Part shown: positions 27,992 to 35,706 of the stretch, one piece after another
Layout: every line of letters begins with the position of its first letter
Position numbering within the stretch: position 1 is the stretch's first letter
Source: Blastomonas ursincola
Lineage (GTDB): Bacteria > Pseudomonadota > Alphaproteobacteria > Sphingomonadales > Sphingomonadaceae
Assembly: GCF_013607875.1 (NCBI RefSeq)
Contig: NZ_VDES01000001.1
Coordinates: forward strand, 972,316-1,036,315
DNA: 64,000 nt
Direction: 5' to 3'
Made by a program: the position numbers and the translations under genes
The notes under the pieces: model-generated
The model's database searches: none
The model's input: the letters and a program-made list of their open reading frames with translations, nothing else
What the model was told of the DNA's origin: nothing

Positions 27992-28980
27992 GCCGCCTGC
28001 CTTTCCGCATCGTCATGCGCGCCCCAGGCCGGGGCATCGCTACGGACTGCGACCCGCAAGGTGGCCGAACGCGCGCGGGGGTTACGCGCGCATTCGGCCT
28101 CGCCCGCCCGGGTCGGTCTGGCGGGTTTCTCGAAACTGGGGGTCCGGCGCTGGCCGGGATTGTCGGGCAGGTGACGCGATCCTGCGCCCTCGCCGCCGCT
28201 GCGCGCCTTGAGGAAGCGCTTGACGATGCGGTCTTCCAGGCTGTGGAAGCTGACAACGGCAAGCCGCCCGCCGGGGGCGAGCATCGCCTCGGCCGCGACC
28301 AGGCCCTCGCGCAGCTCGTCCAGCTCGCCGTTCACATGGATGCGGATCGCCTGGAAGGTGCGCGTCGCCGGATCCTTCGGCGCGCCGGGGCGATGACCCA
28401 GAGCCTTGCGCACCACCGTCGCCAGCTCGAGCGTCCTCTGCAACGGACGGGCGGCGACGATGGCGCGGGCGATGCGGCGCGATTGACGCTCCTCGCCATA
28501 GAGATACAGGATGTCGGCGATATCGCCTTCGTCGGCGGTGTTGACGAAATCGGCTGCGCTCAGGCCTTCCTGGCCCATGCGCATGTCGAGCGGGCCGTCC
28601 GACTGGAACGAAAAGCCGCGTTCGGCTTGGTCGAGCTGCATCGACGACACGCCGATATCGAACACGATACCGTCGACCTGAGACACGCCCGCCGCACGCA
28701 GCATCTGGGCCAGCTGCGAGAAGCGCCCGGCGTGGAAGGTGAAGCGCCCCTCGCTCTGCGCGGCCAAAGCAGCCCCGGTGGTCGCCGCATCGGGATCGCG
28801 GTCAAAACCGTGGACGCTCGCGCCGGCGGCCAGCATCGCGCGGCTGTATCCGCCCGCGCCGAAGGTCGCATCGACATGCACCTCGCCAGGCCGGATCGCG
28901 AGGCCTTCGAGCACCTCGGCGAGCAGCACCGGGATGTGCGGCGCGTCGGGTGTCACGGAAGGGGTGTGCCGGGCAGCCAT
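27988..28980 (-). CDS. rsmH: 16S rRNA (cytosine-1402 N4)-methyltransferase RsmH
   Basis: SAM-dependent methylation of C1402 in the 30S P site. 330 residues from the ATG at 28980 (MAARHTPSV), sharing one base with the mraZ stop. [13 protein letters not shown], the SAM-binding [25 protein letters not shown] with ERGFSF, and [15 protein letters not shown] are family signatures. Confidence 0.97.
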   Translation of the reverse strand: MAARHTPSVTPDAPHIPVLLAEVLEGLAIRPGEVHVDATFGAGGYSRAMLAAGASVHGFDRDPDAATTGAALAAQSEGRFTFHAGRFSQLAQMLRAAGVSQVDGIVFDIGVSSMQLDQAERGFSFQSDGPLDMRMGQEGLSAADFVNTADEGDIADILYLYGEERQSRRIARAIVAARPLQRTLELATVVRKALGHRPGAPKDPATRTFQAIRIHVNGELDELREGLVAAEAMLAPGGRLAVVSFHSLEDRIVKRFLKARSGGEGAGSRHLPDNPGQRRTPSFEKPARPTRAGEAECARNPRARSATLRVAVRSDAPAWGAHDDAERQAA

Positions 28981-29474
28981 CAGCGCTTGCCCCCCAGCTC
29001 TTCCATCAGGAAGCGCGCATTGAACTGTTGCGAGGCAAGGCGCGGGTCGTCGAGCGACATCAGATGCTCGTAGCCCCAGACGCTGAAATCGGTGCCGTTG
29101 CCGCTGAAGAACACGTGCTTCTCGATCCGCGCCATCGCCACCAGCATCTTGGGCAGGATCAGACGACCGCTGCCGTCGAAGCTGATCGTCGAGGTGGAAT
29201 TGAACCGGGGGCCGCCGAACAGCTCGGTGCGGAATTCCTCGCCCGCCTCGCTGGCCAGTTCCTCGCGGCGGCGCATCTGCTCGATCAGCGCCCTCAGGCG
29301 CTGGGTGCCATAGCCCTGCAGGCACTGGCCCTGGGCGTTGAACGAGAAGACGACCGAGCTTTCGCCGTCGGAATTGGCGATGATGGGATTGCGGAAGGCA
29401 GCCGGGATGGCCATCCGCCCCTTGGGGTCGATGGTGGTCAATGCAGAACCAAGAAAGGCACTGATTTCCGCCAC
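28980..29474 (-). CDS. mraZ: Transcriptional regulator MraZ
   Basis: First gene of the dcw cluster; ring-forming AbrB-like protein that binds repeats upstream of its own operon and represses it in bacteria where this was studied. 164 residues starting at a GTG (29472-29474). Both half-domains are visible: [16 protein letters not shown] and [13 protein letters not shown]. Length agrees with the family (about 150). The ribosome-binding site AAGGGG lies about 11 bases upstream. Confidence 0.95.
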   Translation of the reverse strand: MAEISAFLGSALTTIDPKGRMAIPAAFRNPIIANSDGESSVVFSFNAQGQCLQGYGTQRLRALIEQMRRREELASEAGEEFRTELFGGPRFNSTSTISFDGSGRLILPKMLVAMARIEKHVFFSGNGTDFSVWGYEHLMSLDDPRLASQQFNARFLMEELGGKR

Positions 29475-29774
29475 TTGGTCGATTCACCCCTTTTTCCGCG
29501 CCCTTGCGTATCCCTGACATGCCGGGGGTGTTCGCCTGACCCTTGCCTGACCTGCAAACAGCCCTTGCCCGTCTCTCCGCAGGCAAAGTCCTCAGGCCCC
29601 CACGCCGCGCTAGCGCCGCAGGTCGGAAAGGAATCACAGATGGTTGAACCCCGATTAAGAAGGTTCATAACAAGGGATAGTTGGGGATGGAAGGGGTTTT
29701 TTGGGTCTAGAACGGTAACATTGGGGTTGATGTTCCAAATTCGGGGCGAACCGAAAATACCCGTGCAGTTGGCA
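29475..29774 (-). other. Upstream region of the dcw operon, 300 bp
   Basis: No gene seen. Toward mraZ the first 170 bp are GC-rich with repeated CAAGGG text and would be a long 5' leader. Further upstream lies an AT-richer stretch with 10-bp-spaced G-runs (listed separately). No conserved RNase P RNA core was found, although rnpB is near mraZ in some alphaproteobacteria. Confidence 0.5.
29673..29706 (+). promoter_or_regulatory. Four G-boxes at near 10-bp spacing, candidate MraZ boxes
   Basis: AGGGA at 29673, TGGGG at 29682, AGGGG at 29692 and TGGGT at 29702 recur at 9-10 bp intervals. A further TTGGGG is at 29721. MraZ is known to bind TGGGN direct repeats separated by 5 bp, that is, 10-bp periodicity. 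Here the boxes read on the strand opposite to mraZ and lie about 200-230 bp from its start, so the assignment is tentative. Confidence 0.5.
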
Positions 29775-30551
29775 TCATCCGCTTTCCTCCTGCATCAGTT
29801 CGAGTAGCAGGCGGTGGATGAACTGCTGGTTGGCAGACCCGGAATCGGCCCGGTTTGCGAGGATTTCGGGATCCAGCAGATCGGCATCGGCAACCATCAC
29901 CGCGCGCCCCCTGCCTATCGCGCACCGGGCCACCGAAGCATCGAACGCCAGGCGGCACGAGCCGTCCCCAGATTTCCCCTGCAGAACCCCGAATTGCCCG
30001 GGATGGACCAGTAACACGCGCGATTTACCCAGCCGGACCGATTCGATTCCCGTGTTTTGCAGCTCCAGTCCCCAATGGCGGAGCAAGGGCGAGATCAGCG
30101 AGGTGCGCAGCGGACCGCGCGGATCCGCCAGCCCTAGCTCATGCGGCCAATCGAGCTGCGGATCGGCAAACAGCAGCAACCGGCCGCCAGCGCGCACAAA
30201 GTCATCGAGCGCCACAAGTTCGCCAGGGTCGAGCGCGCGCGGCTGCACCAATATGACCAGCCGCATATCCTTGAGCGCGGCGGCATCCAGGGCATCGGGT
30301 ACCGCCAGATCATGCGCCGCGGCGAGCGCCGCATGCAGCGGGTGCGGATCGGCCTTTCCGGCAATCACACCCGCCATGTCGACCCCCGCGCCATAGACCA
30401 GCGGCAGGCTGCTCATCAGCGCGATCTTCTGCCGCGGCATGCTGGGGATGATCGGGGACGGGTCAGCGCGCTGGTCCGGTGGTTCGGACGCGGCGGGGAC
30501 ACAGGCCACCGCTGCAAGAGCTGCTGCCGCCAGCGCGAGCGCTGTGCGCAT
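29775..30551 (-). CDS. GldG-like lipoprotein (ABC-transporter auxiliary domain)
   Basis: 258 residues. A lipobox-like signal (ALAAVAC, cleavage before Cys17) predicts a lipoprotein. The body resembles the auxiliary domain of GldG-type ABC systems, with ALKDMRLVILVQPRALDP and FVRAGGRLLLFADP, where a linear or disordered active-site-free Rossmann-like fold is usual. No ATPase or permease gene is nearby, so it is an orphan. The ATG at 30551 shares a base with the stop of the upstream membrane protein. Function unknown; fold assignment moderate. Confidence 0.62.
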   Translation of the reverse strand: MRTALALAAAALAAVACVPAASEPPDQRADPSPIIPSMPRQKIALMSSLPLVYGAGVDMAGVIAGKADPHPLHAALAAAHDLAVPDALDAAALKDMRLVILVQPRALDPGELVALDDFVRAGGRLLLFADPQLDWPHELGLADPRGPLRTSLISPLLRHWGLELQNTGIESVRLGKSRVLLVHPGQFGVLQGKSGDGSCRLAFDASVARCAIGRGRAVMVADADLLDPEILANRADSGSANQQFIHRLLLELMQEESG

Positions 30552-30907
30552 CACTGTTGCGGCTGGCTGGGCGAACCCGATTGCGGCGCGTTCTGCAGTT
30601 CGCCGACGACCGGGGTTTGCCCGCCCGCGCTATGCTGCGTACCTTCTGCCGGAAGATCGGGGACGACGCCCAGATCGACCAGCGGCTCGCTGGCGGCGGG
30701 CGGCTGCACCACGGGCGGCGCGGTGCTCGCGGCGACACCGGGCTCGGCGACACTGACGCTCTCCGCCGGAGCCTCGGTTGCCGCGCGTTGCAACAGCATG
30801 TCGGCAAGCGCGACCATCACCAGTACGGCAAAGATGCCACCGATGCCGATCTGCAATCGGTGCATCAGGGGATTGCCCCCCGGCGTGCGGGCTTTGTCAG
30901 CGACCAT
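30551..30907 (-). CDS. Small single-pass membrane protein, function unknown
   Basis: 118 residues. One membrane helix at about 18-38 (IGIGGIFAVLVMVALADML) followed by a Pro/Ala/Ser-rich exported tail. It lies between cysteine synthase (14 bp upstream) and the GldG-like gene (1-bp overlap), so the three are probably one transcript. Its small size and coupling to the lipoprotein suggest the two act together at the membrane; nothing more can be said from sequence. Confidence 0.6.
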   Translation of the reverse strand: MVADKARTPGGNPLMHRLQIGIGGIFAVLVMVALADMLLQRAATEAPAESVSVAEPGVAASTAPPVVQPPAASEPLVDLGVVPDLPAEGTQHSAGGQTPVVGELQNAPQSGSPSQPQQ

Positions 30908-30921
30908 CCAGCCAGTATAGG

Positions 30922-31911
30922 TCAATCGGCCAGCCAGGGGAAGACGGGCAATCCCTTGGCACGCAGCCATTCGGGATTGTACAGCGTCGACAGATAGCGG
31001 AATCCGGTATCGCAAAGGATCGTCACCACGCGCGATCCCGGGCCGAGTGTCCGCCCCAGCTCGACCGCGCCCGCGACATTGATGCCCGAGGACAGTCCAA
31101 GGCACAGCCCCTCTTCCTTGAGCAGCCGCTGGACCCAGTACAGCCCGACCTCGTCCGAGATTCGGAACTGCGTGTCGATCGGCGCATCCTCCAGATTGCC
31201 GGTAATGCGGCCCTGGCCGATGCCTTCGGCGACCGACGAGCCTTCGGCCTTGAGCTCGCCATTGGCATAATAGTTGAACAGCGCCGCCCCGTGCGGATCG
31301 GTAAGCGCGATGGTGACTTTCGGATCATGCGCCTTGAGCCCCATGCCGACGCCGGCAATGGTGCCACCGGTGCCCGCCGCGCAGGTAAAGCCATCGATCC
31401 GGCCATCCATCTGCGCCCAGATTTCCTCGGCCGTGCCCTCGATATGCGCGCGGCGGTTGGCGATATTGTCGAACTGCTGCGCCCAGACAGCGCCGGGCGT
31501 CTCTTCGGCCAGGCGGCGCGAGGTGTGCACGAAATGGCCGGGATTGGCATAGGGTGCCGCGGGCACCAGCACCAACTCCGCCCCCAGCGCGCGCAGCGTG
31601 TCCATCTTTTCCTTGGACTGGGTCTCGGGCATCACGATGATCGTCTTGTAGCCCTTGGCATTGGCCACCAGCGCGATGCCGATGCCGGTATTGCCCGCCG
31701 TCCCCTCAACGATCGTTCCGCCGGGCTGCAGCGTTCCGCGCTCCTCGGCATCGCGCACGATATAGAGCGCCGCACGATCCTTTACCGACGCGCCGGGATT
31801 GGCATATTCGCACTTGCCAAAGATGTCGCATCCGGCGGCCTCGCTGGGGCCTGCGAGCCGCACCAGCGGAGTGTTGCCAATCAGGTCGAGCGTGGTCGGT
31901 GCAATGGTCAT
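30922..31911 (-). CDS. cysK: Cysteine synthase (O-acetylserine sulfhydrylase)
   Basis: PLP enzyme making cysteine from O-acetylserine and sulfide. 329 residues. The PLP lysine is in ANPGASVKDRAAL; the substrate loop reads EGTAGNTGIGIAL where CysK usually has EPTSGNTGIGLA, and the phosphate-binding loop is AAGTGGTIAGVG. The EGTAGNTG form is common in an alphaproteobacterial branch. It may head a short operon with two membrane proteins. Confidence 0.9.
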   Translation of the reverse strand: MTIAPTTLDLIGNTPLVRLAGPSEAAGCDIFGKCEYANPGASVKDRAALYIVRDAEERGTLQPGGTIVEGTAGNTGIGIALVANAKGYKTIIVMPETQSKEKMDTLRALGAELVLVPAAPYANPGHFVHTSRRLAEETPGAVWAQQFDNIANRRAHIEGTAEEIWAQMDGRIDGFTCAAGTGGTIAGVGMGLKAHDPKVTIALTDPHGAALFNYYANGELKAEGSSVAEGIGQGRITGNLEDAPIDTQFRISDEVGLYWVQRLLKEEGLCLGLSSGINVAGAVELGRTLGPGSRVVTILCDTGFRYLSTLYNPEWLRAKGLPVFPWLAD

Positions 31912-31981
31912 CGCCGCTAGATAGCCACGGGGTGCGCAAGCGGCAAGGTACCCTGACCTGCCATGCGACCCGAGGCAGCAG

Positions 31982-32830
31982 TCAGGCGGGGCGCTCGGCC
32001 AGCAGGCTGCGCACCAGGGGCTGCATCTTCTCGTCGAAGCGCGCCAGCATCACGTGCTCGTCGGCGGTTTCGTAATGCGTGATCAGTTCGCGCCCGTTCC
32101 ACCAGTGCAGCGCGAAGGCGGGCGGATCGGCGATGATCATGTTGCGGCCATCGGGCCGGTCGGGATCGATCGGCGCAAGCTCCAGCGCCACCTGCGGCGC
32201 GCTTGACGGACAGATGGCGACGGGAAAGCCGTTCCACTGGCTGACGATCGCGCGGTGGACATGGCCGCAGACCATGCCGATGACATTGGGCCGGTCAGCA
32301 AGGCATCCGCGCAGCCGCTCCACCCAGGGCTCTTCGGGATGCGTATTCATCCATTCGATTCCGACCTCGATCGGCGGATGATGCTGGACGATCAGCGTCG
32401 GGCGATCGGTCTGCTCGGCGAGCCGCGCGCGCAGCCACTCGGCGCGGATCTCGCAGAACGCGCCGCCATGCCGGCCCTCTTCGAGCGTATCGAGCACCAG
32501 GAGCCGGATGGGCCCCGCGTCGACCTCGTACTGCACGAAGCCGTCGACCATCGGGACGTCGGGAAATTGCGAGGCAAAAGTGTCGCGCTGGTCGTGATTG
32601 CCCATGCACATGTGCACCGGGAACGGGCAGACCGAAAACGCATTCTTGAGCCGACGATAGCTGTCCTCGTCACCGCGATCGATCAGATCGCCGGTCGCGA
32701 GCAGGAGATCGGGCACCGGGTCCAGATCGCGCAGCATAGCGATCACCTGATCGAGCCGCTTGCGATTGAATTCGGCGGGATTATCCGGATCGAAGCCCAG
32801 ATGAATATCGGTAATCTGAGCTATCAACAT
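31982..32830 (-). CDS. CpdA-like calcineurin phosphoesterase (predicted cyclic-nucleotide phosphodiesterase)
   Basis: 282 residues from the ATG at 32830 (MLIAQITDIHLG). The metallophosphoesterase metal ligands are complete: TDIHLG, GDLIDRGD, MGNHD, QHHPP and GHVH. The arrangement is that of the class III cyclic-nucleotide phosphodiesterases such as E. coli CpdA, which hydrolyse 3',5'-cAMP in the cytoplasm. It begins 44 bp after the end of the FHA-multihaem gene on the same strand, in an apparent operon whose first protein carries two cyclic-nucleotide-binding domains. That context supports a cyclic-nucleotide substrate, though the activity is not proven by sequence alone. Confidence 0.85.
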   Translation of the reverse strand: MLIAQITDIHLGFDPDNPAEFNRKRLDQVIAMLRDLDPVPDLLLATGDLIDRGDEDSYRRLKNAFSVCPFPVHMCMGNHDQRDTFASQFPDVPMVDGFVQYEVDAGPIRLLVLDTLEEGRHGGAFCEIRAEWLRARLAEQTDRPTLIVQHHPPIEVGIEWMNTHPEEPWVERLRGCLADRPNVIGMVCGHVHRAIVSQWNGFPVAICPSSAPQVALELAPIDPDRPDGRNMIIADPPAFALHWWNGRELITHYETADEHVMLARFDEKMQPLVRSLLAERPA

Positions 32831-32874
32831 GGCGCGACCCGGTCCCTTGGTGTTTGTTGCTATGGGGGAGGCAG

Positions 32875-34746
32875 CTATCGTCGCAGTCGCGCCGCTGCCC
32901 CTCCCGGATGCGCCATGGAGGCCGTAATCTCTGGCCGCTTTGTCTTCTTGTCTTGCTCGCGAAGCAGCCATGGCGCCCCCTTATCGGCATGGTAATCGTG
33001 ACACATTGCGCAGGTGGATTCGACCGGTTTCTTCACCTTGATCAGCGAAGCGCCAGTCTCGCCGACATGACAGGTGCGGCAATCCTTGATTCCGGGCAGT
33101 AACAGGTCGGATGCATCGCTCGACTTTTCGGCGAGATGGCAGCTCGTGCACTCTTCCTTGTCATGCGCATCGTGCGTGAACCAGCCCTTTTCCATGTAGC
33201 GACTGGTCTGCGCGACCGGAGCAATGCGGAAATCGAGCCCGCCCGATCCCGAAGGGGGCACCACGACATGACAGTCATAACAGGCACCGCCGCGGCTGAA
33301 GACCTGGCGGATTGCCTGATCGGCCCGGCCGCCGCGGAAATTCACCGCTCGCGCGTAATCCGCTGCCGTACGCCGCGAGTTCACCACGCCGGGGCGCTGG
33401 CGTGCCAGGCTGCCCAGGTTGATCGGGCGTGCAGGCGGGGTCGAGCGGTAGAAGGCGCGAAGGTCGGCCTTGACCTGCTCGGGCTGGCCATGGCGCAGCG
33501 TGCGATAGGTATCGCCGATCTTGTCGAAGGCGAGGCTGTGGCACATCGCACAGCTCTTCTCCATGTCAACCTCGACGAAGCCGACATTGTTCTTGTCCGG
33601 CTCGTGGCAATCCTTGCATTCGAGCGCGTCGCCAAAACCATATTTGGCGCTGAGCCGCCGTCCCATCTGTGCGACGCCATTGGTCTTGCTCAGATGCATG
33701 TCGTGCGGGAACTTGAGGCCGTTATTCTCTTTGGGTCGCTTGTCGAGCGAGATGCGCTTGCGCGGCGCCTTGGCATCGTCGCCGACCAGCGGACGCACCA
33801 GCACCGCCGCCTGGAACTGCGGATGGGCCTTACCGAAATCGGCGGCATTTCCGAGTTTGGTGTCGGTCAAGCGCGTATCCATCCCATCGTGACACTCAGC
33901 GCAGAATCGCTGCTGTGTCGGTTCCATAGCACCCGCACCCTCATGCTCGGTGTGACATTCGACACAACGTCCCGCAGGTTTGTTGAAACTGGCCGCAACG
34001 AATCGGGTGAAGGCGGCAAATCCGGTCGGATCGCCGCGCGCGTCGAGCTGGCGCGCCATCGGCGCATGGGGCCCTGCATCCTTCTGGTGACAGGTCATGC
34101 AGGCGTTGTCGCGGACGGACACGAACGCATCGACATGGCACGACTGGCAATCGTTCTTGAGCGTCTTGTGCGCCAGGCTGAGCTTGCCCGAAGACCACAT
34201 CGTGTCGGCATGAAAACCGGCGGGCCGCGAGATTTTCTCCTTGTAGGCCAGGTCCTTGTAGCTCGACCAGGTATAGACCGGCCAGGCCAGGCACGCGATG
34301 AGGACCAGCAGGGCAAAGCCCCAGGCGCTCATCCGCTTGCCGGGCAGCAGACCTTTCAGCGAATAGATCGCCGCCTCGTCCTTGTCCTCGGCGCTGTCCG
34401 ATACCGCCTCGACGCGGCGGACGGTCAGCGTGATCGCATCGCCTTCGGTGCCCAGCGCGATAATATGGCCGCCAAAACGCAGTTCGGCACCGCGCGCCAC
34501 GTCGATCGCGGTCGATTCGACGCCGCGGCCGTCGACATCGAATGGTTGCGCCGACTCGGCGGTGACGATCAGCTCGCCGCCGCGCCGGACCATGCGGGCG
34601 TGGACCGGGTTCACCGCTAGGTCGGGCAAGTGCACGCCGTTGCTGGCGTTGCGGCCGATGAGGATCTCCTCGCCCGCGACCTCGGTCTGGCGGACGATCT
34701 CGCTGCCATCTGCCTTCAAGGCCACCTGGCGGACGATAAACATCAT
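32875..34746 (-). CDS. FHA domain-membrane helix-decahaem cytochrome c fusion
   Basis: 623 residues. An N-terminal FHA-like domain (about 25-105, with ILIGRNASNGVHL and VNPVHARM) should lie in the cytoplasm, where FHA domains read phosphothreonine. One membrane helix (about 141-158, WGFALLVLIACLAWPV) crosses to the periplasm. Ten CXXCH haem-attachment motifs follow, at about 200, 216, 261, 282, 377, 399, 489, 533, 556 and 579. Extra histidines between them (for example HDMH at 348) could be distal ligands. This layout suggests a membrane-anchored electron wire whose cytoplasmic end can sense a phosphorylated partner. It lies 46 bp downstream of a cytochrome b gene. The function and the electron acceptor are unknown. 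Confidence 0.85.
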   Translation of the reverse strand: MMFIVRQVALKADGSEIVRQTEVAGEEILIGRNASNGVHLPDLAVNPVHARMVRRGGELIVTAESAQPFDVDGRGVESTAIDVARGAELRFGGHIIALGTEGDAITLTVRRVEAVSDSAEDKDEAAIYSLKGLLPGKRMSAWGFALLVLIACLAWPVYTWSSYKDLAYKEKISRPAGFHADTMWSSGKLSLAHKTLKNDCQSCHVDAFVSVRDNACMTCHQKDAGPHAPMARQLDARGDPTGFAAFTRFVAASFNKPAGRCVECHTEHEGAGAMEPTQQRFCAECHDGMDTRLTDTKLGNAADFGKAHPQFQAAVLVRPLVGDDAKAPRKRISLDKRPKENNGLKFPHDMHLSKTNGVAQMGRRLSAKYGFGDALECKDCHEPDKNNVGFVEVDMEKSCAMCHSLAFDKIGDTYRTLRHGQPEQVKADLRAFYRSTPPARPINLGSLARQRPGVVNSRRTAADYARAVNFRGGRADQAIRQVFSRGGACYDCHVVVPPSGSGGLDFRIAPVAQTSRYMEKGWFTHDAHDKEECTSCHLAEKSSDASDLLLPGIKDCRTCHVGETGASLIKVKKPVESTCAMCHDYHADKGAPWLLREQDKKTKRPEITASMAHPGGAAARLRR

Positions 34747-34792
34747 TCAACTGCCCCCAACACTTGCCGACACCCCGCCCCGGGACTTTGGA

Positions 34793-35704
34793 TCACCAGT
34801 AGAAAAACACGCTGAAGATATGCGCCGACAGCGCGGCGAGCAGCGCGAACGTCATCGGTACATGGACATAGAGCCAGACCTGCAGCAGCGCCTTGATCTG
34901 CAGGTGCTTGCGCAGCCGCGCGAGCGTCGATTCCTTGCGCTGCAAAAGCCCGTCGACCTTGTCGAGCGGGTCATCGCCCATGCGCGGCTGATAGGCGCGC
35001 ATCCGGCGCAGCTCGGCAATGGCAGCACGCGTCTCGCAGCCCGAATAGCTGTTGGTGATGCGCTGGATGAAATTGCCGGCAAACGGGTCCTGCTCGAGCG
35101 AGGCCTGGACCAGCGCGGCCTGCGAAGGGTCGAGCGGCTGGCCGGCATCGTGCAGCTGCCGGTCGAGCGAGCGCAACTGCTCGATCATCATCTTTTCGGT
35201 GACAGCACCATCCGAGTCAGCGCGGTTGCTCGACAGATTGTCGGGCAATGTCGCGTAGAAATAGATGCCGACAATGCCGGAAATGATCACGATCATCATC
35301 AGTGACCAGGCCAGCGTGTGCACGTTCCAGCCCAGCTGGAAGCCGGTGTGCAGCGTGCCGATGACGATGAGGCTGAGCCCGAGATAGACATGCGCGCTGG
35401 TCCACGCCTTGAGCGACCAGCCACCGGGCGTGATCGCGCGTTTGCGCAAGCCGAGGCAGGTCAGCCACAGGATCAGCAGCGCGCCGATCGTGCCCAGCGT
35501 ATAGCCGTACCACGACCCGCCATTGTGCCGCGGCTGAACATCGATGAGAAAATAGCTGACCAGGCACGTGATGCTGAGCACCGTCGCGATCTTCATCCAG
35601 CGGAAATTCTTGTGGCGAAGGAAGCCGTCATGCATCGAGCTGCGCTGACGTCCCGTGGTCTTCTTGCGCACGGCGGGTGCGGCGGTTTGCGCCTGGCTGG
35701 CCAT
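34793..35704 (-). CDS. Putative dihaem membrane cytochrome b
   Basis: 303 residues from the ATG at 35704. Five membrane helices are predicted, at about 38-55, 65-86, 101-122, 128-150 and 273-300. Helix 3 holds His105 and His119; helix 5 holds His281 and His295. Both pairs are exactly 14 residues apart, the same spacing as the haem ligands of cytochrome b in bc1 complexes, so two stacked haems spanning the membrane are likely. A charged loop of about 120 residues separates helices 4 and 5. It starts 2 bp beyond the stop of the flavoprotein-ferredoxin gene and is followed by the FHA-decahaem gene, so it is the natural membrane step between them. Confidence 0.78.
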   Translation of the reverse strand: MASQAQTAAPAVRKKTTGRQRSSMHDGFLRHKNFRWMKIATVLSITCLVSYFLIDVQPRHNGGSWYGYTLGTIGALLILWLTCLGLRKRAITPGGWSLKAWTSAHVYLGLSLIVIGTLHTGFQLGWNVHTLAWSLMMIVIISGIVGIYFYATLPDNLSSNRADSDGAVTEKMMIEQLRSLDRQLHDAGQPLDPSQAALVQASLEQDPFAGNFIQRITNSYSGCETRAAIAELRRMRAYQPRMGDDPLDKVDGLLQRKESTLARLRKHLQIKALLQVWLYVHVPMTFALLAALSAHIFSVFFYW

Positions 35705-35706
35705 GG

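Noticed and set aside
29475-29774. RNase P RNA gene upstream of mraZ
   Set aside because: This location is used in some alphaproteobacteria, but the region is too short and the conserved core sequences of RNase P RNA are missing.
30551-31105. Longer start for the small membrane protein, overlapping cysK
   Set aside because: The extra 66 codons are antisense-free but simply a shifted frame of cysK. The ATG at 30907 lies in the gap just after the cysK stop and gives a normal one-helix protein.
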